From: an uncultured Ruminococcus sp.
Lineage (GTDB): Bacteria; Bacillota_A; Clostridia; Oscillospirales; Ruminococcaceae
NCBI GenBank assembly: GCA_946629405.1
Contig: CAMOXW010000092.1
Span: 1-12,449, forward strand
Reading direction: 5' to 3'
Length of the DNA stretch: 12,449 bases
The position numbers were made by a program, and so were the translations under genes. The notes beneath the pieces are model-generated. The model saw only the letters and a list, made by a program, of their open reading frames with translations, ran no database searches and was not told where the DNA came from. Positions 7,654 to 12,449 of the stretch are shown here, in pieces (the first letter of the stretch is position 1; the number at the start of each line of letters is the position of its first letter).

Positions 7654-7854
7654 CTAACGTCTTCGCAGAAAAAAACCGCAGACGACCCCGGCAGCAAAAC
7701 AGAAACCGCCCAGAAGTGCAGTCTTCCTCCGGTCGGGCTTCTGCTCTGACTGAACATCTATCGTATAATATCTTCCGCCATACAAAGGCTCCCAGCATTT
7801 AGCACAAAGCTTTGAGCTGCCGTCGTTTTGATTACCGCAATTCTGACAAATCAT
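7654..7854 (-). CDS. Small zinc-ribbon protein with one C-terminal membrane segment
   Basis: This 66-residue protein has an N-terminal zinc ribbon, with CQNC (Cys3, Cys6) and CAKC (Cys17, Cys20). A polar stretch follows, then one hydrophobic segment (about residues 45-62) and a basic RRR end. A short basic stretch (PDRRK) also precedes the helix, so topology is not clear. I do not recognise a named family beyond zinc_ribbon-type small membrane proteins. AAGGG lies before the ATG at 7854. It is transcribed divergently from the XRE regulator, and its predicted transcription start falls inside the palindrome at 7885-7904, so repression by that regulator is likely. It converges on spoIVA. Function is unknown. 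Confidence 0.75.
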   Translation of the reverse strand: MICQNCGNQNDGSSKLCAKCWEPLYGGRYYTIDVQSEQKPDRRKTALLGGFCFAAGVVCGFFLRRR

Positions 7855-7884
7855 AATAATGCCCTTCCAATTTTTTCACAGATT

Positions 7885-7904
7885 TTGCACCTATATAGGT
7901 GCAA
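7885..7904. promoter_or_regulatory. Palindromic operator 1 (perfect 20-base inverted repeat)
   Basis: TTGCACCTATATAGGTGCAA is a perfect palindrome. It covers the predicted start of transcription of the zinc-ribbon gene and reaches the weak -35 region expected for the XRE gene, so a bound dimer could block both promoters. It has no T-run beyond a TTTTAT on one side and sits between divergent genes, so an operator fits better than a terminator. Confidence 0.75.
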
Positions 7905-7929
7905 TTTTATTATAGCATATGTATATAAT
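7901..7929 (+). promoter_or_regulatory. Promoter of the XRE regulator gene (good -10, weak -35)
   Basis: TATAAT at 7924-7929 is a consensus -10. The -35 position with 17-base spacing (7901-7906) reads GCAATT, a poor match and partly inside operator 1. The predicted start near 7936 leaves operator 2 in the early leader. This promoter overlaps the opposing zinc-ribbon promoter, so the two probably compete for polymerase. Confidence 0.5.
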
Positions 7930-7937
7930 AAAATCAA
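7909..7937 (-). promoter_or_regulatory. Promoter of the zinc-ribbon gene
   Basis: The minus strand has TATAAT (7914-7909) and TTGATT (7937-7932) spaced by 17 bases. The predicted start lies near 7902, inside operator 1, while operator 2 begins seven bases beyond the -35 element. Confidence 0.75.
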
Positions 7938-7943
7938 TACATT

Positions 7944-7961
7944 TGCACCTATTTAGGTGCA
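7944..7961. promoter_or_regulatory. Palindromic operator 2 (18 bases, one central mismatch pair)
   Basis: TGCACCTATTTAGGTGCA differs from operator 1 by a single base at the centre. Its midpoint is 58 bases from that of operator 1. It lies between the predicted start and the ribosome site of the XRE gene and just upstream of the zinc-ribbon -35 element. Two near-identical sites beside a regulator gene are the usual sign of autoregulation. Confidence 0.72.
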
Positions 7962-7988
7962 GAAATTGAAGCGGAGGTTTTGTGCATT

Positions 7989-8216
7989 ATGAACAAGGAA
8001 ATAGAAAAAGCAGTCGGCAACAACGTCAGACTGCTCAGGGAAAAAGCCGGTCTTACTCAGGAACAGCTCTCTGCCCGCCTGCAAGTACACGGCTGCGATA
8101 TCACCCGGAGCGCCGTCGCAAAGATCGAGGTCGGTCAGCGCCACCTTTACCCCGACGAGATAATTCTCATCAAGGAGCTGCTCAGAGCAAGCTACGAGGA
8201 TATCTTCAAAGTATAA
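7989..8216 (+). CDS. Small XRE-family DNA-binding regulator
   Basis: This 75-residue protein is almost entirely one Cro/C1-type helix-turn-helix domain (about residues 12-67): VRLLREKAGLTQEQLSARLQ, then a short insertion, then the recognition region ITRSAVAKIEVGQ. It probably binds DNA as a dimer at the two palindromes upstream, repressing itself and the divergent zinc-ribbon gene; this is inferred from position. I choose the ATG at 7989 because GGAGG (7973-7977) is 11 bases upstream. An in-frame TTG at 7980 is only two bases from that site and is unlikely. No sensor domain is present, so any signal would have to act through a partner or the domain itself. It is not adjacent to toxin-like or phage genes, which argues against an antitoxin or prophage repressor. 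Confidence 0.9.
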   Translation: MNKEIEKAVGNNVRLLREKAGLTQEQLSARLQVHGCDITRSAVAKIEVGQRHLYPDEIILIKELLRASYEDIFKV

Positions 8217-8244
8217 AAAAACAGCCCCCATCATCGGGGGCTGT
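8213..8244 (-). terminator. Intrinsic terminator of the ferredoxin gene, shared by the convergent pair
   Basis: ACAGCCCCC (8221-8229) pairs perfectly with GGGGGCTGT (8236-8244) around a six-base loop. On the minus strand it is followed by a run of seven or more T (8220-8214), a classic terminator for the ferredoxin transcript. On the plus strand the stem follows the XRE stop codon directly but lacks a T-run, so it would be a weak terminator in that direction. Confidence 0.88.
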
Positions 8245-8262
8245 CTGCATTGATCTCTGTAA

Positions 8263-8433
8263 TTATTCAGCAGAAGGAGCTGAAACAGGACATACGCCAG
8301 CGCAAGCGCCGCACTCTACACAAGTATCAGCGTCGATAACGTATTTTCCGTCGCCTTCAGAAATAGCGCTTACAGGACATTCAGCAGCGCAAGCACCGCA
8401 GCTAATGCAATCGTCAGAAATAATGTATGCCAT
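8263..8433 (-). CDS. 2[4Fe-4S] clostridial-type ferredoxin
   Basis: This 56-residue soluble electron carrier has two canonical cluster motifs: Cys9, Cys12, Cys15 and Cys19-Pro, and Cys38, Cys41, Cys44 and Cys48-Pro. Length and cysteine spacing are those of the low-potential ferredoxins that serve pyruvate and other 2-oxoacid oxidoreductases, hydrogenases and Rnf in anaerobes. The ATG at 8433 has GGAGGTG seven bases upstream; an in-frame upstream extension to 8472 is rejected. The gene is monocistronic with its own promoter and terminator, which fits a general housekeeping carrier. It could accept electrons from the IorA enzyme encoded at the left end, but the two are not linked in an operon. 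Confidence 0.97.
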   Translation of the reverse strand: MAYIISDDCISCGACAAECPVSAISEGDGKYVIDADTCVECGACAGVCPVSAPSAE

Positions 8434-8479
8434 AATATGCACCTCCGTAATTTTTAAGGATGTTCTCCTCATTAATTAC

Positions 8480-8507
8480 ATTTTAACATAATTTCAGAAA
8501 AAATCAA
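8480..8507 (-). promoter_or_regulatory. Promoter of the ferredoxin gene, extended -10 type
   Basis: On the minus strand TAAAAT (8485-8480) is preceded by TGT, giving an extended -10. TTGATT (8507-8502) lies 16 bases upstream. The start of transcription would be near 8473, leaving a 40-base leader with GGAGGTG before the ATG. Confidence 0.65.
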
Positions 8508-8528
8508 GGCGTTTTTGTTAGTATCTAC

Positions 8529-10145
8529 TTACTTTTTGCTTTTCTCTTTTTGGGCCGAAGCTCTCTTAGCTTTTTGTCCCTTTAAAGATCCATGTTTTAC
8601 GGGATTTTCAGGCTCTTGTGTCCTTTCAGAGCCTACCGCGTTTTCACCCTCGCCTGACTTCCCGGGAGCCTCGTTCTTTGCGGGCTTTTCCGGCATATCA
8701 GACTTCTTCTTAGCCGGCTTGCTCCTCTCCTTTACAGGGAGCTCCGCGCAGGCTATTCCTGCACACGCCCAGAGTACGGGTGAAAATGTAATATTGCTGC
8801 ATCCGATCAGGAAAACAATCACTCCGCTGAGCGTGAGCATGAACGCTGCTGTATTTTCCGTGTCTGCATTCTCTTTCAGCTTCACATATCCCGAGCGCAG
8901 CGCCGCCGCAAGTATTATCATAAGCAGTATCATCGAGGGGATGCCCCGGGTCGCGGCAGTGTAGAGGTACTCGTTGTAAGTCTTGTCGAACGTTCCCGCA
9001 TTTAACGATGCAAGCTCAGTTATCTCCGCGTCAGGACGAAGTTCGCCGTAGGTATATATCTGCGGATAGACAAGCTGCTCCGGACCCGTTCCTTCAAGCG
9101 GATAGCGCTTGATTATGTCGATAGTCTCCTTGTTCAGGAAGCTGTATACGTCAAAGCTATCCTCGATATCTACCTCTGTAGGTCTGTAGTTGCCGCTTGC
9201 AGAGACCCTCTGATATGAGTCGTCGCTCCAGAGGATGTAGCCGTCACAAAGGCGGTAACCCTTGCGCGTGCCGGACTTAGCCGTGCCTGCGATGCCAATG
9301 CCTATGCCTGCCGCAACGAGCACCATAAGCAGCATAGTCAGCCTCTCCTTAGGCTTTTTGGCTATGAACAGCGCCGCTGCTCCTGCCGCAAGTCCAATTA
9401 TCACTCCCGCAATGCCGGCAACAGTTCTTGTGAATACCATTACAAAGGCGAACAGACATCCGCAGAGCATTGCAAGAGCTCTGCTGCGCTCGCTCTCCCC
9501 TGTTGTGGCCATGACAAGTGCTGCTGTCAGCGAAAGAGTGAGCAGCATCGCCAGGAATATCGGGGACTGTGCAAGTCCTGCCGGTGCGACTGCCATTACC
9601 ACGACTGAAATATCAGTGTAGGAGTAGAACATGAGCTTTCCGGTGAATATCTGTATCACCGCCCACACCGAATTGAGAAGTCCTGCCCCGATAATGCCGA
9701 TGAGCAGAGCGTTCACGGCTTTCTTACGCTTGACCGAGGCAGCGGTGACGAATACTCCGAAGTAGAACATAAGGGCAAGAATTCCCTCGCCGCGCTGCGG
9801 GAAGCCGTAGAAGCCGATGTGTCTGTCATATGAGCTGAAAAGTGAGACGCCGCCCCACGCAAGCATTCCTGCAAAGGCTATCGCCGGGAGGACTGCCCTT
9901 CCCCTGACGTACTTCTTGATGATCGCTATAAGCGCGAGCACCAGGCATATCACGCCCGAGACCGCAAGTCCCGTAGCACAGACCGAATAGGTATTGTCGT
10001 CGAATACCTCAGGTATCACCGCCGAGATCGAGGTCGTGAAGCACGCCGCGACAAGTCCGGCCGAGGCGAGCTTTGAATACTGCTCCTCAGTCATGTTGAG
10101 TATGAAATTTGAATCTTCAGATGATTTGAACAGGGTCTTTGCCAT
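8529..10145 (-). CDS. Polytopic membrane protein, O-antigen ligase/polymerase (Wzy_C-like) family
   Basis: This 538-residue protein has about 12 hydrophobic segments (residues 25-287 carry roughly ten, 401-468 two or three). A large polar loop at 288-400 ends in TGPEQLVYPQ and TYNEYLYTAATRG. That topology, a long late outer loop with a GTGPE-like and NEYL-like signature, is typical of the Wzy_C/O-antigen ligase superfamily, which transfers or polymerises lipid-linked glycans at the outer face of the membrane. Another typical element is the early loop GFYGFPQRGEG (111-121). The last 68 residues (471-538) are a Lys/Glu/Pro-rich disordered-looking cytoplasmic tail. AAAGG precedes the ATG. It lies 73 bases after the dockerin protease gene on the same strand without an evident terminator, so cotranscription is likely. 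In a Gram-positive the product would be a capsule, wall polysaccharide or protein-linked glycan, not O-antigen. Family level is fairly sure; the acceptor is unknown. Confidence 0.75.
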   Translation of the reverse strand: MAKTLFKSSEDSNFILNMTEEQYSKLASAGLVAACFTTSISAVIPEVFDDNTYSVCATGLAVSGVICLVLALIAIIKKYVRGRAVLPAIAFAGMLAWGGVSLFSSYDRHIGFYGFPQRGEGILALMFYFGVFVTAASVKRKKAVNALLIGIIGAGLLNSVWAVIQIFTGKLMFYSYTDISVVVMAVAPAGLAQSPIFLAMLLTLSLTAALVMATTGESERSRALAMLCGCLFAFVMVFTRTVAGIAGVIIGLAAGAAALFIAKKPKERLTMLLMVLVAAGIGIGIAGTAKSGTRKGYRLCDGYILWSDDSYQRVSASGNYRPTEVDIEDSFDVYSFLNKETIDIIKRYPLEGTGPEQLVYPQIYTYGELRPDAEITELASLNAGTFDKTYNEYLYTAATRGIPSMILLMIILAAALRSGYVKLKENADTENTAAFMLTLSGVIVFLIGCSNITFSPVLWACAGIACAELPVKERSKPAKKKSDMPEKPAKNEAPGKSGEGENAVGSERTQEPENPVKHGSLKGQKAKRASAQKEKSKK

Positions 10146-10218
10146 AAAACTGACCTTTCTTTCTGTATAGTAGGGTGTGAGCCCGGAGGAAGAATGTACC
10201 TGCCTCCAGGTCTGCCGC

Positions 10219-11907
10219 TCAGGATATCGTAACGGTATACTGACCGTTCGTCAGCTCACCGACCGTTATGCGTATGCCGGGGTCTATCGACTGGCCTCCG
10301 CTTTCGTCGTACCAGTTGAAGCCGTCTATGCTGCTGTCAATGACGTCGCCGGCCGTGTAATAGTTCTGTGTGTCCGTATCGTCGATGATGCGGATAAATC
10401 TTATTCCAGTGTCATTATTGGTGAAATCCGAACCGCTGCAATACATATAGTCTACCCAGTTGCCGTAGTCGTAAACGGTCGCCTCAACGTGGTAGACCCT
10501 GATGCCTCTGCCTATCTTCATACGGTTGTTGGAAGCACTGCTGTTTCCGTCAGGGGTGAAGAATTCAACCATGAAATACTCGGACTGATAGCGGCTGTCA
10601 AGCGTTCCGCGCGGGATTATAACACAGTTTCCGGCATCAGTCTGGGCACTGCTGAGTGTGAAGGTCTGTGCTCCATGAGAGCTGTCATAGACCTGTATCT
10701 GACTGTCACGGTACCAGCCGAGCTGAAGCTTTGATACGCAGCTCAGGTCGCTTGAGGCATCGGCATCCATGAGCTCATTGCCTGCCGCGCCGTGCATACC
10801 CTCCCAGTCGGTGTCGTTATCGTAGAGATAATAATCCGGAAGTCCCATGCAGTGTCCCATTTCGTGCAGATATGACGTGCAGAAGTTCTTATAGTCGGTC
10901 AGGCTGTCTATCTGTGCGTTTCCGGTGATAAGATGACCGACTGCCTTGCCGTCATAGCGTACTTTTGCTGAGTAGGAAAGCTCAGACGGGCCCGCACAGG
11001 GCCACCAGTCGTCGTCGCTGTTGTTAGCCTGCTCCGGTACGCTCAGGAGAGTGGTGTCGATATAGCCGTCATTATCGCCGTCGAACTGTGCAAAGTCCAC
11101 CTCACTGTTGAATGCCTCGTAGCATTCCTTCAAAAGCTTGTTCTTGTCCTTATTGTAGGAAGAAACGCTTTCCTTTGCGGTATAGCGGAACGCCTTGCCC
11201 CTGAGTTCCATAGCGCCCTTTGACGAACGTGCATAGAAGCCTGTCATGCTCTCGAACGGGTAATAAGCCGAGCTTTCATCAGCGGGGCTGAACGCGATCT
11301 TCTCTATCTGCTCAGCGGTGACATCGACGGAGTATTTGCAGTCCGGGAAGTCAACGTAGAATATGACCAGATTCGCATCCCCCTGAGAGGGAAGGTACGC
11401 GGTGATGTTGGATACCGGCGGAGATATGAATTCGCCCGTATCATCAGTATACTGGACAGTCGTCGTGCCGAAGGAGGTCGTGGAGGTAACTGTAGTAGTT
11501 GTTGTTGTGGTGGTCTGGGTATCCTCATTGTAGGCCCATACCCATTCGGGGTCATTGCTGACTGTATACCTTCTCAGGCGGATATAGTCGTAGATATCGA
11601 CCCTGCCGTTCTGGTCGATATCGGCGGTACAGAGGTAGCCGTCCTCGGTATAGAAGCCCTCCTGACCGCTCAGTCCGACGAAAGTATCGCCGACATTGTA
11701 GGAATTCCCGCTGGTGAGAGGCTGATTGCCGCGCATATGCTTCGCCATGATGACGAGGGCGGCGACATTGACCTCTTTGTCGTTGTTGAGGTCTCCGAGG
11801 TAGCCGATATGCTCCCAGCCTGCCTGAGCCGGGAGTGCTGCCGCCGTGAACGATATTGCTGCACCGGCAGCAAGCGAAACAAGGCGCCTGATAAGCTTCC
11901 CGTGCAT
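10219..11907 (-). CDS. Secreted M6-like zinc metalloprotease with N-terminal dockerin
   Basis: This 562-residue exported protease has a signal peptide (1-29, cleavage after AQA). Two dockerin half-repeats follow at about 38-60 and 95-116, then a threonine-rich linker (131-151, with eight consecutive Thr), then a catalytic region with HEMGHCMGLPD (348-358). That motif fits HExxHxxGxxD, so His348, Glu349, His352 and Asp358 are the expected zinc and catalytic residues, as in the M6 (InhA-like) family. The segment FDGDNDGYID (275-284) is the calcium-like loop common in these enzymes. The dockerin should dock it to a cohesin on a scaffoldin, placing a protease on a cellulosome-like complex. The first calcium loop is degenerate: position 12 is Ala50 instead of Asp/Glu. 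AAAGGAG lies eight bases before the ATG at 11907. The gene starts only 26 bases after the rny terminator. Substrate is unknown. Confidence 0.92.
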   Translation of the reverse strand: MHGKLIRRLVSLAAGAAISFTAAALPAQAGWEHIGYLGDLNNDKEVNVAALVIMAKHMRGNQPLTSGNSYNVGDTFVGLSGQEGFYTEDGYLCTADIDQNGRVDIYDYIRLRRYTVSNDPEWVWAYNEDTQTTTTTTTTVTSTTSFGTTTVQYTDDTGEFISPPVSNITAYLPSQGDANLVIFYVDFPDCKYSVDVTAEQIEKIAFSPADESSAYYPFESMTGFYARSSKGAMELRGKAFRYTAKESVSSYNKDKNKLLKECYEAFNSEVDFAQFDGDNDGYIDTTLLSVPEQANNSDDDWWPCAGPSELSYSAKVRYDGKAVGHLITGNAQIDSLTDYKNFCTSYLHEMGHCMGLPDYYLYDNDTDWEGMHGAAGNELMDADASSDLSCVSKLQLGWYRDSQIQVYDSSHGAQTFTLSSAQTDAGNCVIIPRGTLDSRYQSEYFMVEFFTPDGNSSASNNRMKIGRGIRVYHVEATVYDYGNWVDYMYCSGSDFTNNDTGIRFIRIIDDTDTQNYYTAGDVIDSSIDGFNWYDESGGQSIDPGIRITVGELTNGQYTVTIS

Positions 11908-11933
11908 GATCTCATCTCCTTTATCTGGTTATT

Positions 11934-11963
11934 AAAAAAGCTGCCGAGTATGAACTCAGCAGC
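11934..11963 (-). terminator. Intrinsic terminator of rny
   Basis: On the minus strand GCTGCTGAGT (11963-11954) pairs with ACTCGGCAGC (11949-11940), with one T-G wobble and a four-base loop, followed by six T (11939-11934). It starts 12 bases after the rny stop. Its T-run overlaps a TTTAAT (11936-11931) that is the best -10 candidate for the protease gene downstream. Confidence 0.9.
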
Positions 11964-11975
11964 CTTTGATGCGCA

Positions 11976-12449
11976 TTATTTAGCGTAATCTGTAACTCTG
12001 CTCTCGCGGATAAGGTTGACCTTGATCTGTCCGGGATAATCCATCTCAGTTTCGATCTGCTGAGCGATCTGTCTTGCGACGAGAACCATCTTCTCATCGT
12101 TGATGACTTCCGGAACGACCATGATCCTGACCTCACGACCCGCCTGTACAGCAAAGCATTTCTCAACGCCCTCATAGGAGTTGCAGATCTCCTCGAGCTT
12201 CTGGAGGCGCTTGATATAGCTTTCGTAGTTTTCGCTTCTTGCGGCAGGTCTTGCAGCGGAGATAGCGTCGGCTGCCTGAACGATGCAGGCAATTACCGTT
12301 CTTGGCTCAACATCATTATGATTAGCCTCAACAGCGTGTATTATAACATCGCTTTCGTGGTATTTCTTACATACGTCAACACCGATCTGTACGTGTGAGC
12401 CTTCGATCTCGGAGGTGAGAGCCTTACCGATATCATGGAGAAGACCTGC
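11976..12449 (-). CDS. rny: Ribonuclease Y, C-terminal part (5' end outside window)
   Basis: RNase Y is a membrane-anchored endoribonuclease that starts mRNA decay in many Firmicutes. The 157 residues present begin inside the HD domain with [11 protein letters not shown], where the His-Asp pair binds the catalytic metal. They continue through NHNDVEP and [11 protein letters not shown], and close with the characteristic C-terminal end [21 protein letters not shown] split around residues 137-157 of the fragment. The missing N-terminal portion would hold the membrane helix, coiled coil and KH domain (full length near 520). The reading frame is intact to the window edge. It ends in its own terminator and is probably independent of the downstream protease gene. 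Confidence 0.95.
   Translation of the reverse strand, partial: AGLLHDIGKALTSEIEGSHVQIGVDVCKKYHESDVIIHAVEANHNDVEPRTVIACIVQAADAISAARPAARSENYESYIKRLQKLEEICNSYEGVEKCFAVQAGREVRIMVVPEVINDEKMVLVARQIAQQIETEMDYPGQIKVNLIRESRVTDYAK

Noticed and set aside
7885..7904. Perfect palindrome read as a terminator hairpin
   Set aside because: It is between divergent genes, an almost identical copy lies 58 bases away, and it has no loop bases and no proper T-run, so an operator pair fits better.
7989..8216. Regulator and divergent small protein as a toxin-antitoxin pair
   Set aside because: The genes are divergent and not overlapping or cotranscribed, and the partner is a zinc-ribbon membrane protein without known toxin features.
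10177..10734. 185-codon plus-strand frame opposite the protease C-terminus
   Set aside because: It is antisense to a coherent M6-like protein and has no ribosome site or family features.
11491..11514. Threonine tract as a slippage-prone, phase-variable repeat
   Set aside because: The eight Thr codons are mixed ACC, ACA and ACT, not one pure repeat unit, so slippage is unlikely; it reads as an ordinary linker.
1..12449. CRISPR array, tRNA, rRNA, insertion sequence or prophage remnants
   Set aside because: No regularly spaced repeats, cloverleaf-like sequences, transposase or integrase motifs were seen on either strand.

Overview
The window looks like the chromosome of a cellulolytic, Gram-positive gut or rumen anaerobe of the Ruminococcus / Oscillospiraceae type. 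The evidence is a dockerin-bearing secreted protease with a poly-threonine linker, a lipoprotein family 5 cellulase, a 2-oxoacid:ferredoxin oxidoreductase, a clostridial 2[4Fe-4S] ferredoxin, RNase Y and two endospore coat genes (sipL, spoIVA). Base composition appears roughly balanced in G+C, with AT-rich intergenic gaps; I did not compute it. Species cannot be named from sequence alone.

Layout, left to right. (1) 1-2144, minus strand: a Cof-type HAD phosphatase followed after 18 bases by iorA, whose 3' third is cut by the left edge. A good vegetative promoter lies before the HAD gene, and a 17-codon ORF with a strong Shine-Dalgarno overlaps that promoter. (2) 2237-4421, minus: a single-gene unit for a surface lipoprotein with two related N-terminal modules and a GH5 catalytic domain, with its own promoter and strong terminator. 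(3) 4543-7643, plus: sipL-spoIVA, the two proteins that start coat assembly on the forespore membrane, ending in a hairpin terminator. (4) 7654-8216: a small zinc-ribbon membrane protein (minus) and a small XRE-type regulator (plus), divergent from a 134-base gap holding two nearly identical palindromes around overlapping promoters. (5) 8213-8507, minus: a monocistronic 2[4Fe-4S] ferredoxin. (6) 8529-11907, minus: an N-terminal-dockerin M6-like metalloprotease followed by a polytopic O-antigen ligase/polymerase-like membrane protein. (7) 11934-12449, minus: the 3' end of rny and its terminator.

The genes form several small independent units, not one pathway. Two functional themes can be supported: cell-surface and extracellular biology of a fibre degrader (lipoprotein GH5, dockerin protease, glycan-ligase-like protein) and endospore morphogenesis (sipL-spoIVA). 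The clearest regulatory structure is the paired-palindrome divergent promoter at 7885-7961. The most informative pairing is sipL next to spoIVA, since their products are known to bind each other in Clostridioides difficile. No gene-free stretch exceeds 300 bases; the longest gap, 4359-4542, holds the cellulase promoter and the sipL leader. I saw no tRNA, rRNA, CRISPR array, insertion sequence or attachment site.
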